Source: Thiohalobacter thiocyanaticus (GTDB lineage: Bacteria > Pseudomonadota > Gammaproteobacteria > Thiohalobacterales > Thiohalobacteraceae). From it: DNA of 64,000 bases. The DNA is taken from positions 2,232,001 through 2,296,000 of the forward strand of contig NZ_AP018052.1 of NCBI RefSeq assembly GCF_002356355.1, in the 5' to 3' direction. Positions within the stretch are counted from its first letter, which is position 1; every line of letters begins with the position of its first letter. Shown one piece after another: positions 46,020 through 55,949 of the stretch. The translations under genes and the position numbers were made by a program. Below the pieces are notes generated by a model. It was not told where the DNA came from. It worked only from the letters and a program-made list of their open reading frames with translations, and made no database searches.

Positions 46020-47273
46020 TCATAATGCAGGCACACATTTTCCATATCGTACACATCGACTGTAAATGAGCGAAGCAGCTTGGTGTGCAACAATCAATGT
46101 GAACCAGAAGAAAGGATGTCGAAGCATATAATGAAAACTTGAAAATATTACTATAGATACCAATGCGCCAAATAAAAACAGATTATGTTTGACTATTATT
46201 TTCAAACTCAGAACAATAATAGAGACAAAGGCGACGAGTCCAATAATGCCAGAGATAGTAAACCAATCAATAAAGCTATTATGCGCCTCGCTGCCTGTAT
46301 GTGGGGCAACAAAGCCTGAATGATTTCCAGGACCTAAGCCAAAGAGAGGAGAGTCCAGCCCAGCAAGAACGCCGTGCACCCACAAATCAAACCGCCTGTA
46401 TGCCTGAAGATGCTGCTCCGAGCCTGCGCCATATACTTCCATAATAATATCTTGCGACATCAGCACAGCACTTAATAACACAATTACCATAACCAAGACC
46501 AGCATAACCATAACTGCGGATACCGGGATACGAAGATGAGTCTTGATATATTGCATGATAATGGCAATTATTATTGCGCCCACGCCACTCACCCAGCCAA
46601 TAACTAGGGCATCACTTCGGGTAGCAAGACCAGCTATCAGCAGTGCGACTAGAGAAACAATAGCCATCATCCGATGTTTCGAACTATACGAATACAGAAA
46701 CATCGCGAAAAATGGCATTGGCGAGAATATTAGCGCCAATTGGTTTGGGTTTTCTGATAACCCCTTCATTCTCTTTCCCATCCACCATTCAGCCCCACCA
46801 ATCGAGACACCTGAAAAAGCAAAAGTCAAAAGAATTAATGCAAATAGACTACTTAGAATTACAGACAAACGAAGCATTCTGAGCGAAGACAATCTATCAG
46901 CGCTCAAATTGATGGTTAACAATAAAGTGAACCCTATCACAAACGACAAGGCCAGAAATTCTCGCCTCAGTTTATGCGGCGCTTCCAACACACCATTCTC
47001 ATACGCAATCAACGTTCCCACAATAAGACTAACAAGAGATACAACCCAAAAAATCGAATAAGCGGTAGTTTGTTGACTAAATACGGTGTTTTTATGTATG
47101 ACAGCGAGAAAGGTCAACCCAATCCAAATCACCAATCCAATTTCACCTACCCCTATAGGATATCCACTAAAACGAAGCTGTGTAGCTGAAATCATGATCA
47201 ATGACAGCACTAGCAAGATTTCTCGCCACTTTCGCTGGAAAGATATTTTTAATTGAATCTGTATAACTCGCAT
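46020..47273 (-). CDS. O-antigen polymerase/ligase-like membrane protein (Wzy candidate)
   Basis: Inner-membrane protein of 417 residues with about ten hydrophobic helices and little conserved sequence. A periplasmic loop carries FGLGPGNHSGFVAPH then TGSEAHNSFIDWF, the Wzy_C-like G-rich/AHN signature of O-antigen ligase and polymerase families. In this cluster with Wzx and Wzz it is the natural candidate for the polymerase. The gene is visibly more AT-rich than the flanking chromosome. Start and the methyltransferase stop overlap by one base. Confidence 0.8.
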   Translation of the reverse strand: MRVIQIQLKISFQRKWREILLVLSLIMISATQLRFSGYPIGVGEIGLVIWIGLTFLAVIHKNTVFSQQTTAYSIFWVVSLVSLIVGTLIAYENGVLEAPHKLRREFLALSFVIGFTLLLTINLSADRLSSLRMLRLSVILSSLFALILLTFAFSGVSIGGAEWWMGKRMKGLSENPNQLALIFSPMPFFAMFLYSYSSKHRMMAIVSLVALLIAGLATRSDALVIGWVSGVGAIIIAIIMQYIKTHLRIPVSAVMVMLVLVMVIVLLSAVLMSQDIIMEVYGAGSEQHLQAYRRFDLWVHGVLAGLDSPLFGLGPGNHSGFVAPHTGSEAHNSFIDWFTISGIIGLVAFVSIIVLSLKIIVKHNLFLFGALVSIVIFSSFHYMLRHPFFWFTLIVAHQAASLIYSRCVRYGKCVPAL

Positions 47274-47941
47274 TATTTCTTTGCCACCAGCAAATACCCA
47301 CTTGGCGCAGTTGTTTCATGCGCCGTATAAAAATAATCAAACAAGAAAATAAGATGATTAAACAGCCTCAACATGACAAATGGCGACTGCAATACCCCCC
47401 TTCTTGAAAAGGAAGTAGTAATTAGGTCCGATATAACATGCAAACGATTCCCTTGACTCGAAATATCTATATGTGAGAATCCATCCAACCATATTTTCAA
47501 CATTTCGTTTGTTGGTCTTACAAAATCGTTCGGGTGCGCATGCTGATGAAACATAAACGGCACTGTTGCTATAAACATTCCTCCCGGCATTAAAACGCGC
47601 TTAGTTTCGCGAATAAAAGCAAGCGGGTTATCCAAATGCTCAATTACTTCCGTCGCGACAACGCAATCAAATGCATTATCCTGAAATGGAAGTAAGTGAG
47701 CGTCAGCTTGGACGTCAATTCCACCGGACGCCCTATCAATATCGAATCTCAAATATCTATCGGCATTATAAAAATACCTGCGATATGGATCAGAGCCGGA
47801 GCCAGCAACCAGGACGCTACGACCACCAGATAGATCAAGCCCCCTCACGCCGCGTTTAACGAGGACATCACGCGTAGTAGGCAGTAGCCGTCTAATAATA
47901 CGGCCTTTCCCCCGAGGATAAAGGGATGATATGAACGCCAT
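47273..47941 (-). CDS. Class I SAM-dependent methyltransferase
   Basis: Cytoplasmic protein of 222 residues. The SAM-binding motif I is VLVAGSGSDPYRRYF (about 44-58), motif II contains DVQADAHLLPFQDNAFDCVV, and EVIEHLDNPLAFIRETKRVL is the usual post-motif helix. The family is Methyltransf_11. It could methylate a sugar or a lipid-linked glycan. One-base overlap with the polymerase candidate. Confidence 0.85.
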   Translation of the reverse strand: MAFISSLYPRGKGRIIRRLLPTTRDVLVKRGVRGLDLSGGRSVLVAGSGSDPYRRYFYNADRYLRFDIDRASGGIDVQADAHLLPFQDNAFDCVVATEVIEHLDNPLAFIRETKRVLMPGGMFIATVPFMFHQHAHPNDFVRPTNEMLKIWLDGFSHIDISSQGNRLHVISDLITTSFSRRGVLQSPFVMLRLFNHLIFLFDYFYTAHETTAPSGYLLVAKK

Positions 47942-48035
47942 TTACCTCACCTGAATTTGACTGATATGACTAACATACATATATTTTGACTATATGAATT
48001 CATCAACAATCGGATATTCTTTTTTATCAGCCTCC

Positions 48036-49019
48036 TCAAACAGATCTGGCGCCCCCTGCTGCCTCAAGAACCTCGCATACATAATCAGACCGCGTCTTCC
48101 ACGCCACGAAATTATGATCATCTTTTTTATTTTTATTCTTATATTCTACTGCAGACCTGTAATCCGGTATCCGCAGTAGACTACCATCTATTTGAGGAAC
48201 ATATATTTCGAATCCCTGATTTATAAGATAGCGCGTAACATTCTGATCACTCCCATAGTCTTCATATATAAAAATTGAATTTCTTTTTGCTGTGTCAAGC
48301 GCCCCCTTAAAAGCCTCAATCTCAGCGCCTTCAACATCAAGCTTTATCAATACGCGATCTTGATCGGAAAACATTTTGTGATAGATATCGTCTACTGAGG
48401 TAGTGACAACTTTCACAAGTCGTTCAGATGGGGAAAATAACTTTATGTCGTTTACTTCGAGTTTCTCGATTGTTCCATCTACGATATGCCTTCCTGCATG
48501 ACGCGAGCCCTCTGTAAATGAAATGGTGTTACCTGAAGACGAGTATAATGCAGCATTAATGCATTCAAATCGCGACTCATTTTTTTTTGCTGTTTGACAT
48601 AATACGGAAAAAGTTTCATTAGATGCCTCAACCGCGACGCAGCTATGTGCACCCCAGGAAGGACTACTCAAAAGAGCGCTCCAGTACCCGAAATTTGCAC
48701 CCCCATCTATAAATGAAAATTCGATCTGATATATGCGTGACAAGAACGCCTGCAGCCTACTCTCAAATGATTTACGCAACACAAGATAATAAAACCAGTA
48801 TGGATCATAAACTGGAAAAATAAATAACGCGTCATCGCTCAATCTGATCTGTACGAGTGCATCACTGTACGGAAAGATTTTGCTAGCAATACCGATACCA
48901 CGGACACGTCCCACCGGCCCTATAACCCTAGTGACCACCTGCATCAGATTTAAATGAAGCCTGTGAGCACGACTGTCTTCCACTAGTTGCGGACTGCCGT
49001 AAGAAGCCTTCATCTCCAT
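48036..49019 (-). CDS. FkbM-family methyltransferase
   Basis: Protein of 327 residues. The C-terminal FkbM domain shows FSFIDGGANFGYWSALLS (about 100-117), a SAM-binding VAVEASNETF segment and the family motif VLIKLDVEGAEIEAFKGAL (about 224-242). FkbM enzymes methylate hydroxyl groups; in polysaccharide loci they often make O-methyl sugars. The N-terminal 90 residues are specific to this protein. AT-rich codon use like its neighbours. Confidence 0.87.
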   Translation of the reverse strand: MEMKASYGSPQLVEDSRAHRLHLNLMQVVTRVIGPVGRVRGIGIASKIFPYSDALVQIRLSDDALFIFPVYDPYWFYYLVLRKSFESRLQAFLSRIYQIEFSFIDGGANFGYWSALLSSPSWGAHSCVAVEASNETFSVLCQTAKKNESRFECINAALYSSSGNTISFTEGSRHAGRHIVDGTIEKLEVNDIKLFSPSERLVKVVTTSVDDIYHKMFSDQDRVLIKLDVEGAEIEAFKGALDTAKRNSIFIYEDYGSDQNVTRYLINQGFEIYVPQIDGSLLRIPDYRSAVEYKNKNKKDDHNFVAWKTRSDYVCEVLEAAGGARSV

Positions 49020-49049
49020 ACCATCTCCAAATCTAAATACTTATACACA

Positions 49050-50327
49050 TTAAAGGTGGCGTTTTCTGGAGTACAAAGCACGACAATAAAGCAATACCAG
49101 CATCGCTTCGATGGCTATCGTCGTTACAACGCCTCCAATAACGCTGAACTCACGTATCAAAACAACACCGAGAATAAGCCCTATCGAAGTACCATATATA
49201 TCCAGAACAACCTTCTTCCGGACTATACCTTTTCCGACCATAAGCGCACCTAGTGCGACAGCTAAAAATCTGAAAAATATTGCTGGGCTCAATAGCTGAA
49301 GAACCAATACGCTTTTATCGTATTCAGAGCCAAACAGAAATGGCATCACCCATGGAGACACAACAACTATTGCCGCTATAATTATCAGGCTCAAACTAAG
49401 TACTGCGTATAGACTTTTCTGAAATACATAATTTAATTTTATCGAATCACCCCATGCCCAACGATGCATCTTCGGCATCATATACCATCTATACAGGATT
49501 GTTGGAATAAGAAATACTGCGCTCAATACTACAAAAGCCACACTATAGATTGCTGCAGATTCTGGCCCTGAAAACACTTCCAGAAAAACAATCGCCAGTT
49601 GGTAATGAAGGACATAGAAGACTCCTGACGCCGCAAACCATTTTGCATTGGATAAAATATCTCGAATTGTTCCATGCCTAAATAACGCAGCCGAATCATC
49701 CTTCACACCGTGGCCGACTAATAATAACCGTCCTGCCGCCATTTCATAAATAATCAGTACCGGGATCGCCAGCAACAACGCATATATCGCAGCCAACATA
49801 GACGCCACGCCCATCAATCCAAGCCCTAGCCATGCAGCTGATAATGCTGCAATTAGCCTTGGTACATGAGGAATCATCGCCCAGAGCGACGTCTTATTAT
49901 ACCTCTCTTCCAATTGGTACCTGGCCACTGCAAGCGATGTTAATGATTGAAACGCGACCATTGGTAGCAATAAAATTAATGCTATTGATGTATTTTTATC
50001 AGATGCTCCAAACCATGCCCATAGCCCTCCCAAGAACAATGCTATCAATATTGTAAAACTTATAGTTTCAAGTGACGGCTTTACCCAGGCTATCGCACCC
50101 CAACCTTCTTGGCCAAACCGCGCAAGCCAAAACTCACTGATACCAAACGAAGCTATTGGGGAAAGAACCCGTGTTACCGCAAACGCGGCTGCAAGTGACC
50201 CATATTCCGCGGGTGAAAGGGTGCGCGCAAACAGTGCCTGGGATATAAATGTAAGACCAGCCCCACCGACAAGGGATAATCCGAGCAGCGCGATCTGCGT
50301 TAATTTTTTTGTATTTTGGTAACTCAT
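49050..50327 (-). CDS. Wzx-type oligosaccharide flippase (MOP superfamily)
   Basis: Inner-membrane protein of 425 residues with about twelve helices. The start IALLGLSLVGGAGLTFISQA and LFARTLSPAEYGSLAAAFAV are typical of the polysaccharide_synt family that flips undecaprenyl-linked units. Placed between the methyltransferases and Wzz in a Wzy-dependent locus. Confidence 0.85.
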   Translation of the reverse strand: MSYQNTKKLTQIALLGLSLVGGAGLTFISQALFARTLSPAEYGSLAAAFAVTRVLSPIASFGISEFWLARFGQEGWGAIAWVKPSLETISFTILIALFLGGLWAWFGASDKNTSIALILLLPMVAFQSLTSLAVARYQLEERYNKTSLWAMIPHVPRLIAALSAAWLGLGLMGVASMLAAIYALLLAIPVLIIYEMAAGRLLLVGHGVKDDSAALFRHGTIRDILSNAKWFAASGVFYVLHYQLAIVFLEVFSGPESAAIYSVAFVVLSAVFLIPTILYRWYMMPKMHRWAWGDSIKLNYVFQKSLYAVLSLSLIIIAAIVVVSPWVMPFLFGSEYDKSVLVLQLLSPAIFFRFLAVALGALMVGKGIVRKKVVLDIYGTSIGLILGVVLIREFSVIGGVVTTIAIEAMLVLLYCRALYSRKRHL

Positions 50328-50595
50328 AAATTAAATGCATCAACACTCAGAACGCATGAACCGCCACTCAGAAATCGGCTAGCACATAATTATATTACAT
50401 ATATTATATTGGGAATTATCTACCCTGATTAGCGCAGATGTATTATCCAGAAATCCATGCGAATGATGTATATTCCACCCGCTCACATGGACAACAATTA
50501 GGCATATACTAAATCGTATGACAGAATTTGATGCACTTGTCTAAAATCGAACCCATAGTTATTTTAATTTCTTTGAACGTATCTTTATGTCGTAC
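50328..50595. other. AT-rich intergenic region between wzz and wzx genes
   Basis: 268 bases, strongly AT-rich with several TATAAT-like words around 50384-50413. It may contain a promoter for the wzx part of the locus. No gene, RNA or repeat from families A-I was found, and I could not recognise an ops/JUMPStart element. Confidence 0.4.
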
Positions 50596-51516
50596 TCAAG
50601 TCTGTTTTTTATATTTACTCATAAATTCCTTAATGAATGCGGAAAGTATTCCGAGCAAAACACCCAAAGCAATTGATAACGATAAAATCAGAGTTTTATT
50701 TGGTTTGTCAGGAACAGATGTCGGTTTCGCGGGACTATCAACATTTACTACTGATGTATTACTCAGATCAACAGATAGTGAATTCAGGTAATTTATCCGC
50801 TTTTGAAGCAGTTCAACATCAAGCAAAATATCTTTGCTGTTAATATTAACTTGATCTATCGTTTCGCTACTTAATTGAGCATCCATGTCCCGACTAAGTT
50901 TTTTAACCTCTATCTCTATAACTTGTTCGATATCGTCTGTGATTTTTTGTGCAGTATATCGTTCTATATATTTCACAAATTCATTCACTTTGGTTGCTGC
51001 ATATTCGGGATCCCTGTGAGATAAACTTATAACTATGGCGGGAATATTGTTGACAGAACTGATCTTGAAGCTGCGCGGATTATTAGACCCAGAAAACCTG
51101 CTTCTGGCTTCTTCAGAATTACAATTTTTCACATACGACTCAAACACAGAAGTTGGCGTTATTGATTCTAGGCCGTACTTATTCAGAAGAGATTTTCCAG
51201 TAGTATAGCCTACTAGTTTGCCATCCTCCGTTTTCATTCCCCATAGCACCGGCTCCGCAAGAAGAAGCTCTTTGATATCTGATATATCCGGTGGAACTAG
51301 TCGTGAACTCACTGTATATACTGGCTCTTTTACTGATAAATATCCAATGGCCAGAGCAACCACAAACAGAAATACCCCGAATGCAATTAATTTATGCCTA
51401 GCCAATACACGAAAAAAATCAATCATGCTTAGTTCATCACCCTTCTCTACGCATGGAAGGATATATGCTGGCACTGGCTCCCCACTGGGAATGGACTCGG
51501 GCTGTTCTTTAGGCAT
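50596..51516 (-). CDS. Wzz-type polysaccharide chain-length determinant
   Basis: Inner-membrane protein of 306 residues. Helix 1 is around residues 44-64 (LIAFGVFLFVVALAIGYLSV), then a periplasmic domain with coiled coil, and helix 2 near 277-296. The proline-rich motif AKPTSVPDKPNKT precedes helix 2, as in Wzz family members. It sets O-chain length with the polymerase candidate. In Pseudomonas aeruginosa wzz also sits at the ihfB side of the O-antigen locus. Confidence 0.88.
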   Translation of the reverse strand: MPKEQPESIPSGEPVPAYILPCVEKGDELSMIDFFRVLARHKLIAFGVFLFVVALAIGYLSVKEPVYTVSSRLVPPDISDIKELLLAEPVLWGMKTEDGKLVGYTTGKSLLNKYGLESITPTSVFESYVKNCNSEEARSRFSGSNNPRSFKISSVNNIPAIVISLSHRDPEYAATKVNEFVKYIERYTAQKITDDIEQVIEIEVKKLSRDMDAQLSSETIDQVNINSKDILLDVELLQKRINYLNSLSVDLSNTSVVNVDSPAKPTSVPDKPNKTLILSLSIALGVLLGILSAFIKEFMSKYKKQT

Positions 51517-51554
51517 GGGCTTTTTCCAGGAAGTTCTTGTGACAAAATCTAGTT

Positions 51555-52982
51555 TTATGAAGACTGTTCCACCCGGTCATACACATCCTCGAACCGCACG
51601 ATGTCATCCTCACCCAGATAGCTGCCCGACTGCACCTCGATGATTTCCAGCGGGATGGTGCCGGGATTCTCCAACCGGTGCGTTGTACCGAGCGGGATGT
51701 AGGTGGACTGGTTCTCGGTCAGGATGAACACCTCCTCGCCGCGGGTGACGCGGGCGGTGCCGCGCACCACGATCCAGTGCTCGGCGCGGTGGTGGTGCAT
51801 CTGCAGGGAAAGAGACGCGCCGGGTTTGACCACGATGCGTTTGACCTGGTAGCGCTCGCCCTTGTCGATACCTTCGTAGTCGCCCCAGGGACGGTACACC
51901 CGGCTGTGGAAGCGGAATTCGTCGCGGTCCTGTTTCTTCAGTTCGGCGACGATCTGCTTGACATCCTGGGAGCGCTGCCGGGGGGCGACCAGCAGGGCGT
52001 CGGGGGTATCCACGATAACCATATCCTCCAGCCCGATGGCGGCGACGAATCGGTCGTTGGACCAGATCAGGGAATTCTTCACGTCCTGCGCCAGCACGTC
52101 GCCCTGGGTCGCGTTGCCGCAGTCATCGCACTCGGCAATGTCCCAGATGGCGGACCAGGCGCCGACGTCGGACCAGCCGCTTTCCAGCGGTACCACGGCA
52201 GCCCGCTCGGTGCGTTCCATCACGGCATAGTCGATGGAGTTCTCGGGGCAGTTGATAAACTCTTCCTTCCCGACCCGGCAGAAGTCCAGGTCCTTGCGGC
52301 CGCTGTCGATGGCACGCTCGCAGGCCTGTCGGATCTCCGGCTCGAAACGCTCGATCTCCTCCAGCCAGCTGGAAGCCTGCATCACGAAGATGCCACTGTT
52401 CCAGTAATAGTCACCGGCATCGAGATAGCCCTGGGCCTGGTCGAGGTCGGGCTTCTCCACGAAGCGCTTGACCTTGAAGCGGCCGTCGCCGTCGAGAGTC
52501 TCGCCGCGCTGGATGTAGCCGTAGCCGGTCTCCGGCCGGGTGGGCTGGATGCCGAAGGTGACCAGATGGCCTTGTTCGGCCAGGGCCACGCCATCGGCCA
52601 GGGCACGGCGGAAGGCCTCGAGATCGGGGATGACATGATCGGCGGGCATCACCACCATCACGGCTTCGGGGTCCTGCTCCGCCAGAAACAGGGCGGCGAC
52701 GGTGAGCGCGGGGGCGGTGTTGCGGCCTTCCGGTTCCAGGATGATGCCGGCGGGCCGGATGTCCAGCGCCTGCACCTGCTCGGCCACCAGGAAACGGTGT
52801 TCCTCGTTGCAGACGAACACCGGCGGCTCGCTGCCGGGGAAGCCCTGCAACCGGCGGGCGGTGGCCTGGAGCAGCGACTCGTCGCCGACGATGGGCATGA
52901 GCGGCTTGGGAAAATACTCCCGCGACATCGGCCACAGCCGGGAACCGGCCCCGCCGGTCAGGATCACTGGATAGACGGCCAT
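51555..52982 (-). CDS. manC: Mannose-1-phosphate guanylyltransferase/mannose-6-phosphate isomerase
   Basis: Bifunctional type II enzyme of 475 residues making GDP-mannose. The N-terminal nucleotidyltransferase has LTGGAGSRLWPMSREYFPKP (residues 8-27). The C-terminal cupin isomerase domain has KPGASLSLQMHHHRAEHWIV and YIPLGTTHRLENPG. The usual PKQ lysine motif reads PKPL here. GC content is higher than in the wzz-wzx part, like the core chromosome. It implies that the glycan contains mannose or a GDP-mannose derivative, though no GDP-mannose-modifying gene is in the window. Confidence 0.92.
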   Translation of the reverse strand: MAVYPVILTGGAGSRLWPMSREYFPKPLMPIVGDESLLQATARRLQGFPGSEPPVFVCNEEHRFLVAEQVQALDIRPAGIILEPEGRNTAPALTVAALFLAEQDPEAVMVVMPADHVIPDLEAFRRALADGVALAEQGHLVTFGIQPTRPETGYGYIQRGETLDGDGRFKVKRFVEKPDLDQAQGYLDAGDYYWNSGIFVMQASSWLEEIERFEPEIRQACERAIDSGRKDLDFCRVGKEEFINCPENSIDYAVMERTERAAVVPLESGWSDVGAWSAIWDIAECDDCGNATQGDVLAQDVKNSLIWSNDRFVAAIGLEDMVIVDTPDALLVAPRQRSQDVKQIVAELKKQDRDEFRFHSRVYRPWGDYEGIDKGERYQVKRIVVKPGASLSLQMHHHRAEHWIVVRGTARVTRGEEVFILTENQSTYIPLGTTHRLENPGTIPLEIIEVQSGSYLGEDDIVRFEDVYDRVEQSS

Positions 52983-53017
52983 CTCTCCCCCACAAATAAA
53001 TGAATTATTTGCGCGGG

Positions 53018-53046
53018 ATTATACGCGATTGTGGGGGTGCGGTAAC
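53018..53046 (-). promoter_or_regulatory. Possible promoter of manC
   Basis: A perfect TATAAT -10 box (53023-53018) lies 36 bases upstream of the manC start. The -35 region (near 53041-53046) is weak. Confidence 0.45.
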
Positions 53047-53172
53047 CCGGGGTGGGCAGGAGGGATGCGGTGTTGCAGGAATCAGATCACAGTTTTCGGG
53101 ACGAGAGAATGCTGCTCGGGAAGGGATGGCAAAGCGCGGCTGCAACCCCGGAGGTCCATGACACAGGCAAAA

Positions 53173-53260
53173 CCGTCATTGCGGGCGAAGCCTGGCAATC
53201 CCTGACTGCAGAATCAATCGGTTGGAGATTGCCACGTCACTTCGTTCCTCGCAATGACGG
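53173..53260. repeat. Family C inverted repeat, copy 4
   Basis: The arms CCGTCATTGCGGGCG and CTCGCAATGACGG with interior CAGAATCAATCGGTTGGAG. It ends 12 bases from the comEA stop. Confidence 0.92.
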
Positions 53261-53272
53261 GTAATTATGGCG

Positions 53273-53560
53273 TCAGGGCCGGGCCGCGTCCGCCACGGGT
53301 TGCGAGACGGTGATCGCCTCGGCGTTCTGCTCCAGGAACTTCGGTCCGAGGCCGCGCACCTGGGTCAACTCGCCCACGGCGACGAAGGGCCCGTGCTGGT
53401 CACGGTAGGCGATGATGGCCTGTGCCTTCGAGGGGCCGACACCCTTGAGTTGGGCCAGTTCCTCGGCGCTTGCGGTATTGACGTCGATCGGCTCGGCCAG
53501 CAGCGGCTGGGCGCCGAACAGGAACAGGGACAGGATCAGATAGGGAATGGACTTCCACAT
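53273..53560 (-). CDS. comEA: ComEA-like helix-hairpin-helix DNA-binding protein
   Basis: Small exported protein of 95 residues. The signal peptide ends near LLAEP (residue 22) and the rest is a tandem HhH domain: DVNTASAEELAQLKGVGPSK and LTQVRGLGPKFLEQN. Such proteins bind incoming DNA in the periplasm during natural transformation. In gammaproteobacteria a copy near pyrF and ihfB is frequent; other competence genes are not in the window. Confidence 0.9.
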   Translation of the reverse strand: MWKSIPYLILSLFLFGAQPLLAEPIDVNTASAEELAQLKGVGPSKAQAIIAYRDQHGPFVAVGELTQVRGLGPKFLEQNAEAITVSQPVADAARP

Positions 53561-53684
53561 GGGGATTACCTCCGTGTAATGGTGTTGATTATTGATTGTG
53601 TTCCGTCCTTCCTGGACGGAATCTGAGGTTAGCCCGGGTTGGGGGTGGCGTCAAGTGACGGGCACCGATCCAACTCTGATTACC

Positions 53685-53772
53685 CCGTCATTGCGAGGCG
53701 CGTAGCGCCGCGGCAATCTCTAACCGACTAATTCTGCATTACGAGATTGCCATGCTGCGCTCGCAATGACGG
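53685..53772. repeat. Family C inverted repeat, copy 5 (interior inverted)
   Basis: Full arms CCGTCATTGCGAGG and GCAATGACGG. The interior reads CCGACTAATTCTGCATTACG, so the element is in the opposite orientation to copies 2-4. It ends 3 bases from the pyrF stop. Confidence 0.9.
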
Positions 53773-53775
53773 AAC

Positions 53776-54486
53776 CTACGGCGCCAACTCGCGATTGATG
53801 GCCTCCAGCACCGCCACCGGATCCTCCGCCTGGGTGATGGGCCGGCCGATCACCAGGTAGTGCGAGCCGGCGGCCAGGGCGTCGGCCGGGGTCATGATGC
53901 GCTGCTGGTCGTCGGTCGTGCTGCCGGCCGGGCGCACGCCGGGGGTGACCAGGACAAAACCGCTGCCCAGCTGCCCGGACAGCAGCCGGCTTTCCTGCGG
54001 CGAGCAGACCACGCCGTCCAGGCCGGCCGCCTGTGCCAGGCCGGCCAGGCGGGCGACATTGTCGGCCGGGCTGCCGGTCAGGCCCACCTCGGCCAGATCC
54101 CCTTCCCCCATGCTGGTCAGGATGGTCACCCCGATCAGCAGCGGCCGCCGCCCGCTGCGCCGCTCCAGCGCCTCGCGGGCGGTGACCATCATCCGGCTGC
54201 CGCCGAGTGTGTGCACATTCACCATCCACACGCCCAGATCGGCGGCCGCCTCGCAGGCACGCGCCACGGTGTTGGGGATGTCATGAAACTTGAGATCCAG
54301 AAAGATCTCGAAGCCCCGCCCCTGCAGTTCCTCGACCAGGGCGGGGCCGGCGCGGGTGAACAGTTCCTTGCCGATCTTGAGCCGGCAGCTGCCGGGTGTG
54401 AGCCGGCCGACGAAGTCCCGGGCCCGGGCAGCATCCGGGTAATCCAGGGCCACGATCACCCGTGAGTCGGTCTGCGCCTGCGTCAT
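53776..54486 (-). CDS. pyrF: Orotidine 5'-phosphate decarboxylase
   Basis: Last enzyme of UMP synthesis, cytoplasmic, 236 residues. The blocks are [13 protein letters not shown], the catalytic [13 protein letters not shown] (Asp-Lys-Asp array) and [10 protein letters not shown] with [10 protein letters not shown]. Two adjacent ATGs exist (54489 and 54486). The second has a better GGAGG spacing (seven bases) and forms a TGATG overlap with the lapB stop. The frame continues upstream only inside lapB. Confidence 0.95.
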   Translation of the reverse strand: MTQAQTDSRVIVALDYPDAARARDFVGRLTPGSCRLKIGKELFTRAGPALVEELQGRGFEIFLDLKFHDIPNTVARACEAAADLGVWMVNVHTLGGSRMMVTAREALERRSGRRPLLIGVTILTSMGEGDLAEVGLTGSPADNVARLAGLAQAAGLDGVVCSPQESRLLSGQLGSGFVLVTPGVRPAGSTTDDQQRIMTPADALAAGSHYLVIGRPITQAEDPVAVLEAINRELAP

Positions 54487-55652
54487 CATTCTCCCTCCAC
54501 GCCATAGATCGGTTTGATGCGGTTCCATTCCTTGCAGCCGGGGCACTGCCAGTGCAACGCCTTGGCCTCGAAGCCGCAGTTGTGACAGCGATACCGGGGC
54601 CGGTCCTCCAGCAGCCGCGCAGTCAGGTCGCGCAGCAGCAGCAGGTCCTCGCGCGCCCTGCCCTCGCTGCTGCCCAGGTCCAGATGAATCATCCGCTCCA
54701 GGCCGCGGATGGAGGGCCGCTCACGCAGGTAGGCGGTCAGATATTCCACCGCGGCAGCGGCGCCGTCGCGGGCCTCGATCAGTTCCGACAGCATCAGCGC
54801 CGGCGTCACCCCCCGGTAACGACCGGCAATCTCCTGCAGATAGCGCATCAACTCCGGCTCCGCACCTTGTGCCGTGTAGCCCGCCTTCAGTTCGGGCAGC
54901 GCCTCGGGCAGGAAATCGATGTCCTGTTTCTCGATGCGTTTCAGCACCTGGACCGCGGTGCGGTGGTCACCTGCCTCGCGCGCCAGACGGGCCTGCAGGA
55001 GGCTGGCACGCACACAGTTCGGATCGTGGTTGAGTGCCCGCTTGAGCAGGCGCGTGGCGCCGGCGGCATCGCCGTGACGCATCGCCTGCTCGGCCTGCTC
55101 GCAGTGAAACTGCGCCACTACCGGATGCATGTGGCGCCCGTTCAACCCCTCCAGCCGGCGGGCGACCTGGATCGCCTTGTCCCATTCCTTTTCCTGCTGG
55201 TAGATGTCCAGCAGGTGCCCCAGCGCGGCCGGGGCATGGGCGCTGGTGTCCAGCAGCTCCTGCAGCAGGTTCTCGGCACGATCGAACAGGCCGGCACGCA
55301 TGTAATCGCGGCTCAGCTCCAGCAGTGCGGTGTTGCGCTGATCACGCTCCAGCGTGGGGCGGGCGATCAGATTCTGATGGATGCGGATGGCACGGTCGAC
55401 CTCGCCGCGGCGGCGGAACAGGTTGCCAAGGGCCATGTGGGTCTCGACCGTGTCGCTGTCGACTTCCAGCATGTCGACGAACACCTCGATCGCCTTGTCG
55501 GGCTGCTCATTGAGCAGTAAGTTCAGCCCTTTGAAATAGTGCTCATTGAGTTCCGGAGGGGGACGGCGCTGGCGCCGGCGTTCGCTGCGCACGGCCAGCA
55601 GCCAGCCGGAGGCGGCAGCCACGGGCAGGAGCAGCCAGAGCAGCGCCGACAT
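54486..55652 (-). CDS. lapB: Lipopolysaccharide assembly protein LapB (YciM)
   Basis: Inner-membrane protein of 388 residues that controls LpxC proteolysis and so the rate of lipid A synthesis. An N-terminal helix (1-21) is followed by TPR repeats (about 35-330, for example [20 protein letters not shown]) and a C-terminal rubredoxin-like domain with two Cys pairs ([10 protein letters not shown] and [10 protein letters not shown]). Order lapA-lapB-pyrF is conserved in gammaproteobacteria. Confidence 0.95.
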   Translation of the reverse strand: MSALLWLLLPVAAASGWLLAVRSERRRQRRPPPELNEHYFKGLNLLLNEQPDKAIEVFVDMLEVDSDTVETHMALGNLFRRRGEVDRAIRIHQNLIARPTLERDQRNTALLELSRDYMRAGLFDRAENLLQELLDTSAHAPAALGHLLDIYQQEKEWDKAIQVARRLEGLNGRHMHPVVAQFHCEQAEQAMRHGDAAGATRLLKRALNHDPNCVRASLLQARLAREAGDHRTAVQVLKRIEKQDIDFLPEALPELKAGYTAQGAEPELMRYLQEIAGRYRGVTPALMLSELIEARDGAAAAVEYLTAYLRERPSIRGLERMIHLDLGSSEGRAREDLLLLRDLTARLLEDRPRYRCHNCGFEAKALHWQCPGCKEWNRIKPIYGVEGE

Positions 55653-55655
55653 GGT

Positions 55656-55949
55656 TCAGGGGCGGTCTTTGACGGGAAGCGATCGCAGGTTGGCGACCTC
55701 CTGCTCGGCCAGCCGGGTGCCGCGGCGCAGTTTACGGTTCTCACGCTTGAGCCGCAGAAGCATGAACCCGGCCACCAGCAGCCCCAGCACCGCGCCCAGT
55801 GCCAGCACCAGCACCACCAGCAGCGCCAGCGGCAGTTGCAGGCTGCCCAGCAGATAGTTCAATGTCACCTGCTGCGGATTGAGCACGGTGAAGGTGATGC
55901 CGACCCCGATCAGGAGCACCAGGGCAATCACCGACAGGATACGGGACAT
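55656..55949 (-). CDS. lapA: Lipopolysaccharide assembly protein LapA (DUF1049)
   Basis: Small membrane protein of 97 residues. Two hydrophobic helices (about 4-22 and 41-64) flank the motif FTVLNPQQVTLNYLLGSLQL, and a C-terminal coiled coil faces the cytoplasm. Three bases before lapB; same operon. Confidence 0.92.
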   Translation of the reverse strand: MSRILSVIALVLLIGVGITFTVLNPQQVTLNYLLGSLQLPLALLVVLVLALGAVLGLLVAGFMLLRLKRENRKLRRGTRLAEQEVANLRSLPVKDRP

